A DNA stretch of 64,000 nt, taken from contig NZ_KN525716.1 in assembly GCF_000789235.1 (NCBI RefSeq), positions 3,206,100-3,270,099 of the forward strand. Direction: 5' to 3'. This document shows, piece after piece, positions 16,646 through 25,718 of this stretch. The translations under genes and the position numbers were made by a program. The stretch is from Wocania ichthyoenteri Th78 (lineage in GTDB: Bacteria; Bacteroidota; Bacteroidia; Flavobacteriales; Flavobacteriaceae). The first letter of the stretch is position 1; each line of letters starts with the position of its first letter. The notes below the pieces were generated by a model. The model was not told the origin of the DNA. It did no database searches and saw nothing but the letters and a program-made list of their open reading frames with translations.

Positions 16646-16949
16646 ATCTTTTAAGTTTTTGTGAATTATAAAGATACTTGACTTACTGCTTTTTCATCGA
16701 TGCTAAAAAAAATTGCTAGTTTTAGCCTACTTACGAAAATCCTCTCGGATTTTCTTGGTTAGTGTTATATTTAGTAACTTTATTGCTTAAACCACGCAAC
16801 TTTTCCTACACAAACTCGTTAAACGAAGGTAACTGAAATTTTTTACAAAGTCAAGTAACAAACGAAGTCGGTATTACAATTTGTAGCTTAGTAATTAATT
16901 TAAGTTATAAGTAAAAAACATTCGTGAATTCGTGGCAAAAAAAATAGCA
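16646..16949. other. Gap between IS110 element and recF
   Basis: No gene is seen. A perfect 8-base hairpin (GAAAATCC, loop TCTC, GGATTTTC) lies at 16735-16754, upstream of the transposase on its own strand. The segment CATTCGTGAATTCGTGGC near 16920 looks like another dispersed repeat common in flavobacteria. Confidence 0.5.
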
Positions 16950-18029
16950 TCACAACCTAAAAACCTCATAACTTTGATGCACTTGTTTTACAGCAGCTTC
17001 GGTACGTTCAGCATGTGTATCACTTATAAATAGTTGCCCAAAGTTTTCATCATCAACTAATTTAATAATTTGTGCGACGCGTTGTTCATCTAACTTATCA
17101 AAAATATCATCTAATAATAAAATAGGATTTACACCACTTTGTGCTTTTATAAAATCGAATTGCGCCAATTTTAAAGCGATTAAAAACGATTTTTGCTGAC
17201 CTTGACTCCCGAATTTTTTAATAGGATGACCTTCAATATTAAACAACAAATCATCTTTATGTACGCCAACACTGGTGTATTGCAAGGCTTTATCTTTATT
17301 TATGGCGTTTTTTAAAAGGGTGTTTAAATTATTATCAAACAAATCGCTGTGGTAAACCAAATCAACATCTTCGTTACCATTACTAATGGCTTCGTAGCGT
17401 GCTTTAAAAATGGGAATAAAGGTTTTTAAAAAGGCATTGCGCTTTTCAAAAATTTCAGCACCAAAATCGGTTAATTGATTGTTGTAAATCTCTAAAGTAT
17501 CAGCATTAAACGTATGGTTCAACGCAAAATATTTAAGTAACGCATTGCGTTGTGCTAATACTTTGTTATACTTAATTACATGACTTAAATAGCTTTTATC
17601 GCTTTGTGAAATTACAGAATCTATAAATTTTCGGCGTGTATCGCTGCCTTCAATAATTAAATCTCTATCGGCTGGAGATATAATAACTAAAGGCAAAAAG
17701 CCAATATGCTCGCTAAATTTTTCGTATGCTTTTCCGTTGCGTTTTATTACTTTTTTTTGTCCGCGTTTTAAGCTAATAATTACTTTTTCGGTTTTCTCAT
17801 CTTTTTCATAGTCGCCATTAATTACAAAAAAAGCTTCGTCGTGTTTAATATTTTGAGTAGCTATAGGATTGAAATAACTTTTTCCGAAGGATAAATGATA
17901 AATAGCATCTAAAACATTGGTTTTTCCTATGCCATTGTTGCCAACAATACAGTTTATTTTAGTGTTGAAAGTGAACGATTTACTATCAAAATTTTTATAA
18001 TTAAGTAACGAAAGTGATTTTAAAACCAT
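16950..18029 (-). CDS. recF: DNA replication and repair protein RecF
   Basis: RecF is an SMC-like ATPase that helps RecO and RecR load RecA at single-strand gaps. Walker A is GNNGIGKTN (30-38), the ABC signature region is [18 protein letters not shown], and Walker B is [12 protein letters not shown]. At 359 residues it has normal length. It is divergent from the TPR gene. Its usual downstream partner DUF721 is displaced by accessory DNA. Confidence 0.97.
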   Translation of the reverse strand: MVLKSLSLLNYKNFDSKSFTFNTKINCIVGNNGIGKTNVLDAIYHLSFGKSYFNPIATQNIKHDEAFFVINGDYEKDEKTEKVIISLKRGQKKVIKRNGKAYEKFSEHIGFLPLVIISPADRDLIIEGSDTRRKFIDSVISQSDKSYLSHVIKYNKVLAQRNALLKYFALNHTFNADTLEIYNNQLTDFGAEIFEKRNAFLKTFIPIFKARYEAISNGNEDVDLVYHSDLFDNNLNTLLKNAINKDKALQYTSVGVHKDDLLFNIEGHPIKKFGSQGQQKSFLIALKLAQFDFIKAQSGVNPILLLDDIFDKLDEQRVAQIIKLVDDENFGQLFISDTHAERTEAAVKQVHQSYEVFRL

Positions 18030-18115
18030 ACAAAAAGTAACATAAAAAGTATTAAGAAGCTGCGATGCTTTAAAAGGAAGTGCAAATTATTGAAAAATAT
18101 CAAATAAATACCCTT

Positions 18116-18143
18116 TTAGTTATGAAGAAAAATTATATTTTTG
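18116..18143 (+). promoter_or_regulatory. Promoter of the TPR-ribH genes
   Basis: TATTTTTG at 18136-18143 matches the -7 consensus TAnnTTTG, with TTAG at 18116-18119 as a weak -33 element. The start codon follows 25 bases after the -7 element. Confidence 0.5.
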
Positions 18144-18167
18144 CGCCACATTAATTATAACGAATAA

Positions 18168-18935
18168 ATGGCGACTTACAAGAAAAAATATAAAGCTAAG
18201 AACAAAGCAGAGAAAGAACAAAACATTGAAGATGGCTCAACTACAGCTGAAGTTTTTAACACGCTAGACGAAACAGCATCAAAAACCGAAGCGTTTGTTG
18301 CGAAGAATCAAAAATACATTTTCATTATTATTGGTATTGTAGCTGCGGTTGTTTTAGGATCTTTAGCTTATAAAGAATACATAGCAAAACCAAAACAGTT
18401 AAATGCTATGAACGATATGTTTCAGGCTCAAAAATATTTTGATCAAGCTGTAAATGGCGTAGCAAAAGATTCGTTATTCAATTTAGCATTGAATGGTGGT
18501 GAAGGTAAATTTGGAATGTTAGATATTATTGAAGAATACAGCGGAACACCATCTGCAAACTTAGCGAGCTATTATGCAGGAACGGCTTATTTAAAGTTGA
18601 AGGATTATAAAAATGCAGTTGAACATTTAAGTAATTTTAAAAGTGATGATGAAATTCTAGCAGCATTAGCAAAAGGAAATATAGGTGATGCTTTTGTGCA
18701 ATTAGACCAAAAAGAGGATGCTTTAAGTTATTACGAGCAAGCAGCCAAATTGCGAAATAACGAATATACTACACCAATGTATTTGCATAAAGCAGGAATT
18801 ATTGCTTTAGATTTAGGGAAAGCTGACAAAGCATTAGCTTTCTTTAAAACTATTAAAGAGGATTATTCTAATTCTACAGAAGCTGCAAATGTTGATGTGT
18901 TTATAGGAAAAGCGCAAGTATTGGCAAGTAAATAA
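18168..18935 (+). CDS. Tetratricopeptide-repeat membrane protein
   Basis: This 255-residue protein has a lysine-rich cytoplasmic N-terminus, one membrane helix at about 49-67 (YIFIIIGIVAAVVLGSLAY) and a C-terminal set of TPR-like helix pairs (ASYYAGTAYLKLKDYKNAVEH and the repeats after it). The layout resembles YfgM-type ancillary proteins of the translocon, which are anchored in the inner membrane with the TPRs outside. It is 19 bases before ribH, in the same direction. The specific partner is unknown. Confidence 0.8.
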   Translation: MATYKKKYKAKNKAEKEQNIEDGSTTAEVFNTLDETASKTEAFVAKNQKYIFIIIGIVAAVVLGSLAYKEYIAKPKQLNAMNDMFQAQKYFDQAVNGVAKDSLFNLALNGGEGKFGMLDIIEEYSGTPSANLASYYAGTAYLKLKDYKNAVEHLSNFKSDDEILAALAKGNIGDAFVQLDQKEDALSYYEQAAKLRNNEYTTPMYLHKAGIIALDLGKADKALAFFKTIKEDYSNSTEAANVDVFIGKAQVLASK

Positions 18936-18954
18936 TACCCATTTAATATATGAT

Positions 18955-19440
18955 ATGGCAACGGTAAATAAAAATTTATCCGATTACGATAATACAACAA
19001 TCCCAAATGCGAGCAAATTTCGGTTTGGGATTGTTGTTTCAGAGTGGAACGATACTATTACTGAAGGCTTGTATAAAGGCGCATACGATACCTTAATAGA
19101 AAATGGTGTATTGCCAAATAACATTGTGCGTTGGGATGTTCCAGGAAGTTTCGAGCTTATTTATGGCGCAAAAAAAATGCAGGAGCAAATGGTAAATGCT
19201 GTAATTGCCATTGGAAGTGTTATTCAAGGAGAAACGAAGCATTTCGATTTTGTTTGCGAAGCCGTTTCACAAGGGATTAAAGACCTAAACGTTATTCGAG
19301 AAACACCAGTTATTTTCTGTGTACTTACAGATAATAACATGCAACAAGCCATAGAACGCTCTGGTGGAAAACACGGTAATAAAGGGACTGAAGCTGCTGT
19401 TGCTGCTATTAAAATGGCGGAACTTAGGAAAAATAGCTAG
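18955..19440 (+). CDS. ribH: 6,7-dimethyl-8-ribityllumazine synthase
   Basis: RibH makes the lumazine precursor of riboflavin. Family motifs are all visible: the N-terminal FGIVVSEWNDTITEGLYKGA, VPGSFELIYGAKKM, AIGSVIQGETKHFDFVCEAV and the C-terminal ERSGGKHGNKGTEAA. The catalytic His lies in the GETKHFDF segment. The length of 161 residues is standard. It is probably co-transcribed with the TPR gene upstream. Confidence 0.96.
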   Translation: MATVNKNLSDYDNTTIPNASKFRFGIVVSEWNDTITEGLYKGAYDTLIENGVLPNNIVRWDVPGSFELIYGAKKMQEQMVNAVIAIGSVIQGETKHFDFVCEAVSQGIKDLNVIRETPVIFCVLTDNNMQQAIERSGGKHGNKGTEAAVAAIKMAELRKNS

Positions 19441-19452
19441 TTTAATTAAACA

Positions 19453-19565
19453 CGTCACTACGAGTTTTACTTTTTTGTAATTAGCCTGTGCTAAGCGCAG
19501 TCGAAGTATGGCAGTCTGTTTAAAATGAAAAGATTGGCACAGTCATACTTCCTTCGCAATGACGT
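19453..19565. repeat. Palindrome-ended dispersed repeat after ribH
   Basis: CGTCACTACGAG at the left end and CTTCGCAATGACG at the right end are near-complements of each other and match the CGTCATTGCGAAG family seen at 14505 and 24701. The inner part contains GCGCAGTCGAAGTATGGCAG, similar to the inner part of the 24.7 kb copy (GCTTAGTCGAAATATGGCAA). It looks like a small non-coding mobile repeat. Confidence 0.65.
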
Positions 19566-19660
19566 AATGATTTATATCGATTTTGTTAACAATTTTTGGC
19601 ATCTCAACTTCTGTTTTCTGTCCGTTTTTAAGTATTTTTGATAAATAAGCATTTGTTATT

Positions 19661-19891
19661 TTGTTTAAACAACGAAAACATAAAACCTTTAATTATCAAC
19701 CTCGGTTTTCTAACGAAGAAGAAAAGGATTCTAATTTAGAGGAGCGTACAGAAAAAGAATTTGTTTCAAAATGGAAACGAGAACGAAGTCCTAAATCAAA
19801 GATGGGTTTAAGTATGTCAATACGTACGCTAATCTTAGTTTTGGTATTATTATTGATTTGTATGTATATATTGGATTCTAAATTCGGGTAA
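19661..19891 (+). CDS. Small single-pass membrane protein (paralogue 1)
   Basis: This 76-residue protein has a basic N-terminus (FKQRKHKTFNYQPRF), an acidic middle and one C-terminal membrane helix (about 53-70). It is similar in pattern to the next gene, whose N-terminus reads LKLRKNKKFSYTPRY, so the two are tandem paralogues. There is no ATG near the conserved N-terminus, and TTG is the best start. Homologues are sometimes labelled a riboflavin synthase subunit because of linkage to ribH, but nothing in the sequence supports enzymatic function. Confidence 0.65.
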   Translation: MFKQRKHKTFNYQPRFSNEEEKDSNLEERTEKEFVSKWKRERSPKSKMGLSMSIRTLILVLVLLLICMYILDSKFG

Positions 19892-19911
19892 CTTTAAAAA
19901 CTTTAGAAATT

Positions 19912-20190
19912 ATGGGACTTTTAAAATTGCGTAAAAACAAAAAATTCAGTTATACACCACGTTACTATAAAGGAGAAGGTAGTCCGTTTGAAATAACGCA
20001 TAAGTTTGACGAACACAGAACAACAGTTGGTAGTAATTCAGGTTTAAAAACAAAATTTAATAATGCTTTAGAAGATTATAAAAACCCAGACAAAAAAGCA
20101 AATAGGCGAATTTTGATTATAGTTGGCGTTCTTGTTTTGGTATTTCTTTTTATTATCGATTTCGATTTATCTATTTTCTTTTCTAAATAA
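19912..20190 (+). CDS. Small single-pass membrane protein (paralogue 2)
   Basis: This 92-residue protein has the same layout as the previous gene: a basic, aromatic N-terminal motif (RKNKKFSYTPRYYKGEG), a hydrophilic middle and a C-terminal membrane helix at about 70-87. Its ATG start is clear. The mutL start codon follows its stop by only four bases, so it is likely the leader gene of the mutL-rhomboid transcript. The role is unknown; membrane location is inferred from the helix. Confidence 0.75.
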   Translation: MGLLKLRKNKKFSYTPRYYKGEGSPFEITHKFDEHRTTVGSNSGLKTKFNNALEDYKNPDKKANRRILIIVGVLVLVFLFIIDFDLSIFFSK

Positions 20191-20194
20191 ATAC

Positions 20195-22045
20195 ATGGCA
20201 GACATTATTCAACTTTTACCTGACCACGTTGCTAATCAAATAGCTGCTGGAGAAGTTGTACAACGACCAGCTTCGGTAGTTAAAGAGCTTTTAGAAAATG
20301 CTATTGACGCAGGAGCAAATACAATTAAACTTATTATAAAAGATGCTGGTAAAACCCTTATTCAAGTTATTGACGATGGTAAAGGTATGAGTACTACCGA
20401 TGCACGATTAAGTTTCGAGCGCCACGCCACATCTAAAATTAGAACAGCCGACGATTTATTTCAGCTGCACACCAAAGGCTTTCGTGGCGAAGCTTTAGCA
20501 AGTATTGCTGCCATTGCTCATGTTGAGTTAAAAACTAAACAGGAGCAAGACGATGTTGGAAGTACTATTGTTATTGAAGGGAGTAATGTAACATCGCAAG
20601 AGGTAGTGGTAACCCCAAAAGGCACATCAATTTCTGTAAAAAATCTGTTTTTTAATATTCCTGCACGACGTAATTTTTTGAAGTCGAATACGGTTGAATT
20701 ACGCCATATTATTGATGAATTTCATCGAGTAGCATTAGCGCATCCAAATATTAGTTTTGCTTTATATAACAATGGAAGCGAAGCGTTTAATTTACCAATT
20801 AGTAAGTACAGACAGCGTATTGTAAACATCTTCGGAAATAAAACCAATGAGAAATTAGTGCCTGTTGAAGAAGATACCGAAGTGCTGAAAATTTCAGGAT
20901 TTGTTGGTAAACCCGAGTACGCAAAAAAAACCAGAGGCGAACAGTATTTTTTTGTTAATGATCGCTTTATAAAAAGCGCATATTTAAACCATGCTATAGC
21001 ATCAGCTTTTGATGGTTTGCTTAAAAATGGTACACACCCCAGTTATTTTTTAAACTTAACAGTCGACCCGCAAACCATTGATATTAATATTCATCCCACA
21101 AAAACAGAAATAAAGTTTGATGACGAGCATACGCTTTATGCTTTATTACGTTCGGCAGTAAAACATAGTTTAGGGCAATTCAACATTGCACCTGTTCTTG
21201 ATTTTGAAAGAGATTCAAACCTCGATACACCCTATAATTATAATAAAACAGATACAAATACACCAACGATTGAAGTCGATAGAAGCTTTAATCCATTTCA
21301 AGAAGAAACACAATCTAAAGCTAGAGCAGTGGCTTACAAAAAAGAACCCGTTGCAAGTTGGGAGAATTTATATGTGGGATTAGAATCGAAAGGCACAAAA
21401 ACACAACAAGATTTTAGCGAGGTTCATTTTGAGAGTGAAGAATCTACAGGCTCTATATTTAATGATGATAAGCAAGTTGATAAAATCCAAACCACCTATC
21501 AGCTTCATAACAAATACATAGTAAGTACCATTAAATCTGGTATGTTAGTTATCGATCAACACCGTGCGCATCAACGTGTTTTATACGAAGATTTTCTTAA
21601 AAACATGACGATTAAAGAAGCCGTAAGTCAGCAATTATTATTTCCGCTTCAGCTTCATTTTTCAATCCAAGACATTGAAATAATAAATCAATTAAAAGAA
21701 GATTTAGAACATACAGGTTTTATATTTTCTAGCGTTAATAAAGAATCAGTTGAAATTATAGGTGTTCCTGTAAGTGTACCAGAAAGCGAGGTGTCTATTA
21801 TTTTAGAACAGCTTATTAGCGATGTGGAAAACGAGGTACCCGATACGCATTTTAGTGCTACCGATTTATTAGCAAAATCGATGGCAAAAAGTTTGGCGAT
21901 TAAAACAGGACAATCTTTACAAAAAGATGAGCAAGAGCATTTGGTAAACCGTTTATTTGCTTGTAAAGAACCTAATGTGTCGCCTACTAATAGAACAACA
22001 TTTGTAACGATGAGTGTTGATGAATTAGATAAAAAATTTATATAA
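20195..22045 (+). CDS. mutL: DNA mismatch repair protein MutL
   Basis: MutL links mismatch recognition by MutS to strand removal. The GHKL ATPase motifs are intact: ELLENAIDAG, DDGKGM and FRGEALASI. The C-terminal dimerisation domain contains DQHRAHQRVLYEDF, which differs from the endonuclease consensus DQHA(X)2E(X)4E by Arg for Ala and Gln for the first Glu. The start MADIIQLLPDHVANQIAAGE is the family standard; a longer frame would overlap the previous gene. It is 617 residues long. The first rhomboid gene begins three bases after it. Confidence 0.96.
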   Translation: MADIIQLLPDHVANQIAAGEVVQRPASVVKELLENAIDAGANTIKLIIKDAGKTLIQVIDDGKGMSTTDARLSFERHATSKIRTADDLFQLHTKGFRGEALASIAAIAHVELKTKQEQDDVGSTIVIEGSNVTSQEVVVTPKGTSISVKNLFFNIPARRNFLKSNTVELRHIIDEFHRVALAHPNISFALYNNGSEAFNLPISKYRQRIVNIFGNKTNEKLVPVEEDTEVLKISGFVGKPEYAKKTRGEQYFFVNDRFIKSAYLNHAIASAFDGLLKNGTHPSYFLNLTVDPQTIDINIHPTKTEIKFDDEHTLYALLRSAVKHSLGQFNIAPVLDFERDSNLDTPYNYNKTDTNTPTIEVDRSFNPFQEETQSKARAVAYKKEPVASWENLYVGLESKGTKTQQDFSEVHFESEESTGSIFNDDKQVDKIQTTYQLHNKYIVSTIKSGMLVIDQHRAHQRVLYEDFLKNMTIKEAVSQQLLFPLQLHFSIQDIEIINQLKEDLEHTGFIFSSVNKESVEIIGVPVSVPESEVSIILEQLISDVENEVPDTHFSATDLLAKSMAKSLAIKTGQSLQKDEQEHLVNRLFACKEPNVSPTNRTTFVTMSVDELDKKFI

Positions 22046-22047
22046 AT

Positions 22048-22794
22048 ATGATGAGAATTTCAGATACCGTTAAGCATTTAATCATTATTAATGTGATTAT
22101 GTTTATAGGGACTATGTTTATTGGAGGAAATTTGTTTTCCAATTTGTTTACGATGTATTTTCCTAAAAATGAAGCATTTCAACCTTGGCAAATTATTACG
22201 CACATGTTTATGCATGGAAGTTTAATACATATTGCTCTTAACATGTTTGGACTTTGGATGTTTGGTTCTCCAGTAGAGCAAGCCCTTGGTTCTAAGCGTT
22301 TTTTGTTTATTTATTTTTCTGCAGGTTTAGGAGCATTAGCACTTCAACTAGGTGAATATTATTTTAGATTTTTGCCTAGTTTCAATGAGTTGATAACCTC
22401 TGGTATATCTGAAGCAGAGATACTTAAGTCGTTGTCTTCTGGTGTTCCACCAACTGGGGTTAGTACACTTCAATTCAATCAACTAGAAGATATTTTTCAA
22501 ATTTATAATACTGGTATGGTTGGAGCTTCAGGGTGTTTGATGGGAATTATAGCAGCTTTTGGTATGATGAATCCGAACGCAGAATTAATGTTGATTTTTT
22601 TACCAATTCCAGTTAAAGCTAAATATTTTATTCCTGGTATTTTAATAATTGAAACAATTTTGGGATTATCTGGACAATCTATTTTTGGAGGTGTAAATAT
22701 TGCGCATTTTGCTCATGTTGGCGGAGCAATAACAGGTGCCATTATTATGTGGTATTGGAAAAAAACACAGTTTAATAAAAACCGTTGGAATTAA
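22048..22794 (+). CDS. Rhomboid-family intramembrane serine protease (1)
   Basis: Rhomboids cut membrane proteins within the bilayer. The catalytic serine lies in GASG (Ser161) and the paired histidine in AHVGG (His223). The conserved HGSLIHIALNMFGLW segment with its HN motif is at 56-70. Six membrane helices can be drawn, and a loop insert of about 50 residues precedes the serine. It follows mutL by two bases and precedes a second rhomboid by one base, so all three are likely translated together. Confidence 0.92.
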   Translation: MMRISDTVKHLIIINVIMFIGTMFIGGNLFSNLFTMYFPKNEAFQPWQIITHMFMHGSLIHIALNMFGLWMFGSPVEQALGSKRFLFIYFSAGLGALALQLGEYYFRFLPSFNELITSGISEAEILKSLSSGVPPTGVSTLQFNQLEDIFQIYNTGMVGASGCLMGIIAAFGMMNPNAELMLIFLPIPVKAKYFIPGILIIETILGLSGQSIFGGVNIAHFAHVGGAITGAIIMWYWKKTQFNKNRWN

Positions 22795-22795
22795 A

Positions 22796-23644
22796 ATGAC
22801 ATCACTCTCTCAAGACATAAAACATAAATTATCTAATCTTAATGTATTAGAAAAAATTATAGCCATTAACGTTGTTGTTTTTGCTATTGGATTAATTTTT
22901 AAAAATGGACTTTCTTGGTTTGAATTACCAAGTGATTTTTCTGATTTTATTCTAAAACCGTGGTCAATTATTACTTATGCTTTTTTACATGGTGATTTTT
23001 TCCACATCCTATTTAACATGCTTTGGCTTTATTTTATAGGGCGTATGTTTTTAAATTTATTTAGTGCTAAAATGGCGCTTAATATTTATTTTCTTGGTGC
23101 TATTTCTGGCGGATTATTATACATGCTTTGTTATACTTTATTTCCAAACATATTTGGCGCTAATTCAAGATTAGTTGGTGCATCTGCTGCTGTTAGAGCC
23201 TTATTAATTTTTATTTGTGCTTATATGCCAAATCAAGAAGTACGCTTTTTTACGTTTAGCTTAAAGCTTTGGTATGTAGGTGTTGCTATTGTTGTTTTAG
23301 ATGTATTAGGCTTATTTGGTCTTAACGCTGGTGGTAATTTAGCGCACTTGGGTGGTGCTTTATTAGGGTATTATTACGCAAAACAATTATTAAAAGGTAA
23401 AGATATAGGTAAAGGTTTCGAGAAACTTATGGATGCTTTTGTAAGTCTATTTAAACCTTCAAAAAAATCACCTTTAAAAACGGTACACAAAAATAAAACT
23501 AAAGTTGGTGGTTATACTAAAGGCGAATTTAATCAGTTTAATAATCAGAAAAAAATAGATGTTATATTAGACAAGATTAGCAAAAGCGGTTATGATAGTT
23601 TAACTGCCAAAGAAAAGGAGTTTCTTTTTAAAGCAGGAAAGTAA
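22796..23644 (+). CDS. Rhomboid-family intramembrane serine protease (2)
   Basis: This is a second rhomboid, clearly a diverged paralogue of its neighbour. The nucleophile lies in GASAAV (Ser130) and the histidine in AHLGG (His184); LHGDFFHILFNMLWLYF carries the HN motif. A hydrophilic C-terminal tail of about 75 residues (KPSKKSPLKTVHKNK onward) ends in a charged helix and may bind substrates or partners. I chose the ATG one base past the previous stop rather than the longer overlapping frame. Confidence 0.92.
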   Translation: MTSLSQDIKHKLSNLNVLEKIIAINVVVFAIGLIFKNGLSWFELPSDFSDFILKPWSIITYAFLHGDFFHILFNMLWLYFIGRMFLNLFSAKMALNIYFLGAISGGLLYMLCYTLFPNIFGANSRLVGASAAVRALLIFICAYMPNQEVRFFTFSLKLWYVGVAIVVLDVLGLFGLNAGGNLAHLGGALLGYYYAKQLLKGKDIGKGFEKLMDAFVSLFKPSKKSPLKTVHKNKTKVGGYTKGEFNQFNNQKKIDVILDKISKSGYDSLTAKEKEFLFKAGK

Positions 23645-23674
23645 CTTCGGTCATCACTCATCAAGATTAACGCC

Positions 23675-24697
23675 ATGAAAAAACTAAGTTTTATAAATAA
23701 AATTATTTACTTTATAAATGCAGTTTTCGCTATCCTTCTTTTGTTATCATATCTTTTGCCTTTTGCATCTCCTAAAACATTTTCGGTATTATCTGTTCTT
23801 AGTTTAGGCGTTGCTTTTTTAATTTTGTGTAATGCTCTGTTTTTTTTATACTGGCTCATTAAACTTAAAAAGCAATTTATATTATCGTTTGTAGTGCTTT
23901 TAATTGGCTATATATTTTTTGGATCGTTATATAAATTTTCATCTTCAAAACATATTGAAAATCCTAATAACTTTAAAGTAATGAATTATAACGTGAGGTT
24001 ATTTAATCTTTATAATTGGATTCCTGAAGATAGTGTAGAAACTAACATTGTTGATTTTATTAGAACCGAATCACCAGAAATTTTAAGTGTTCAAGAATAT
24101 CATCCGCATAAAAACATAGATTTATCTTTTTTTAAATATAAATTTGAAAAGCTTTCTGGTAAAAAAACAAAGTACGGACAAGCCATTTTTTCGCAATATC
24201 CTATTATTAATTCTGGCTCTATTGAATTCCCTGAAACAGCTAACAATGCCATATTTGCTGATGTTGTAAAAGGAATGGATACTATAAGAATTTATAATAT
24301 TCATTTAGAATCATTACGTATTAATACCAAAGCCGAAAGTCTTAAAAAAGAAAATTCTGAACGTCTTTTTAATAGAGTCGGTACCACGTTTAAAATGCAG
24401 CAGTTTCAAGCCGAATTATTTTTAATGCATAAAAAGCAATGCCCATACAAAATGATAATCTGTGGCGATTTTAACAACACTGCATTTTCGTATGTATATA
24501 GAAAAATTAAGGGTAATTTGAATGATGCTTTTATTGAAGGAGGCAATGGTTTCGGGCGGACTTACGATTTTAAATTTTTCCCTATAAGAATCGATTTTAT
24601 TTTAACTGATGATGCTTTTTTAATTAATAGATTTAAAGCTTATAACGCCCATTATTCTGATCATTATCCGATAATGACTACTCTGAGTTTAGAGTAA
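23675..24697 (+). CDS. Endonuclease/exonuclease/phosphatase-fold membrane protein
   Basis: The N-terminal third has two or three membrane helices (about 10-85) and the rest is an endonuclease/exonuclease/phosphatase domain. Its motifs are VMNYNVRLFNL, EILSVQEYHP (acidic metal ligand), IICGDFNNT and the final SDHYPIMTTL with the catalytic His. Such proteins hydrolyse phosphodiester bonds in nucleic acids or lipids; the membrane anchor makes an extracytoplasmic role possible. It is the last gene of the rightward mutL-rhomboid run. The substrate is unknown. Confidence 0.88.
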   Translation: MKKLSFINKIIYFINAVFAILLLLSYLLPFASPKTFSVLSVLSLGVAFLILCNALFFLYWLIKLKKQFILSFVVLLIGYIFFGSLYKFSSSKHIENPNNFKVMNYNVRLFNLYNWIPEDSVETNIVDFIRTESPEILSVQEYHPHKNIDLSFFKYKFEKLSGKKTKYGQAIFSQYPIINSGSIEFPETANNAIFADVVKGMDTIRIYNIHLESLRINTKAESLKKENSERLFNRVGTTFKMQQFQAELFLMHKKQCPYKMIICGDFNNTAFSYVYRKIKGNLNDAFIEGGNGFGRTYDFKFFPIRIDFILTDDAFLINRFKAYNAHYSDHYPIMTTLSLE

Positions 24698-24700
24698 TTA

Positions 24701-24763
24701 CGTCATTGCGAAGGAGGAACGAAAGCCTGTATTGAGCTTAGTCGAAATATGGCAACCTGCTTG
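24701..24763. repeat. Dispersed repeat after the nuclease-fold gene
   Basis: CGTCATTGCGAAGGAGGAAC opens the copy and GCTTAGTCGAAATATGGCAA lies further in. Both parts match the copy after ribH, so the two intergenic copies belong to one family. Confidence 0.65.
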
Positions 24764-24774
24764 TTGTAAACTAT

Positions 24775-25083
24775 TCACATAAAACTACAATCCACCACAT
24801 CTGCAATAATATGAATAACTAATCCTAAAGCTACTAATCTAGATTTTTTAGGAATTAATAGAAACAGATAAAATGTTATGGCAAAATAGGAGTGAAGCGG
24901 ATGAAAGCCTATACTGCATCTATTTGGGTCAAAAACGGGGTTCGCTAATAAATGATCTAAATCTATTAGCATACCAGAAATCATAATTAAAAAAGCAAAT
25001 TTCCAATTCGGTTTATACCAAATTAAAGCTACAAAAAGCGGAATTAAAAAATGACATCCATAATGTGCAAATGTTTGTAACAT
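24775..25083 (-). CDS. DUF6122 small membrane protein
   Basis: This 102-residue protein has three or four hydrophobic helices and the polar motifs ISGMLIDLDHLLAN and VIHIIADVVDC. The Asp and His pattern recalls the YdjM family of membrane-bound putative metal-dependent hydrolases. Length and motif order fit DUF6122. It overlaps the WbqC gene by one base (shared ATG/TAA type junction), so the two are translationally coupled. The function is not known. Confidence 0.75.
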   Translation of the reverse strand: MLQTFAHYGCHFLIPLFVALIWYKPNWKFAFLIMISGMLIDLDHLLANPVFDPNRCSIGFHPLHSYFAITFYLFLLIPKKSRLVALGLVIHIIADVVDCSFM

Positions 25084-25706
25084 TATAGTGGTGTTAAGGT
25101 TTGAGATTCTAAATAATTTAAGGCATTTGGACCTTCATTAAATAACAAGTCTAAAATACTCAAATTAGGAATAAAACCGTGCTTATTGCTAAATACTTGT
25201 GTGTAAGTTTCAAATGGTTGAATTTGTTCTTTTTTAACATTTACTAAGTATCTAAAATCTGTTTTATTTTCAATCGTTTTCTGGAAAACTTGAGTTTTAG
25301 AAGTGTTTAATTCTAATTGTAAACACTCACAAATAACCTCAAAACATGTCATGTTAAAATCTAAAATATAATCTGATTTTAATTCAAATAAAGGCTGAAG
25401 TTCATCTTCATAATATTCAAAAAAAGGAGACGTTCTGTAAGCTGAAAGTAATGATTTCCAATGAAGACTTTGCCATTTTTCTTTATTAAAAATTTTAACG
25501 TCCTTATATTTTTGACGATTTTTTTGAGTATAAATTACAGGAATATTTAAAGCTAATTTTCCGTTAGCACCATAAATATAAGTGCGATTTCTGTAAGTTT
25601 GTTTTACAAAATTATCATCAACTTCAAATACTACCTGTTCTGAATTTACAATAGCAACAAAATGTGCAATACTAGGGAAATATGTTGGATGAAGTAGGAT
25701 GCTCAT
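25083..25706 (-). CDS. WbqC family protein
   Basis: The 207-residue protein matches the WbqC family, starting LLHPTYFPSIAHFVAIVNS and containing YIYGANGKLALNIPV and WQSLHWKSLLSAYRTSPFFEYY. WbqC-type genes are often found in glycan clusters, yet the reaction is not settled. Here it lies in a housekeeping run between lepB and DUF6122. A four-helix-bundle gene is inserted just upstream, 12 bases away. Confidence 0.85.
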   Translation of the reverse strand: MSILLHPTYFPSIAHFVAIVNSEQVVFEVDDNFVKQTYRNRTYIYGANGKLALNIPVIYTQKNRQKYKDVKIFNKEKWQSLHWKSLLSAYRTSPFFEYYEDELQPLFELKSDYILDFNMTCFEVICECLQLELNTSKTQVFQKTIENKTDFRYLVNVKKEQIQPFETYTQVFSNKHGFIPNLSILDLLFNEGPNALNYLESQTLTPL

Positions 25707-25718
25707 TCGTGGATGCGT

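Noticed and set aside
19661-20190. Riboflavin synthase subunit function for the two small proteins.
   Set aside because: The name comes from linkage to ribH; both are single-helix membrane proteins without an enzyme fold.
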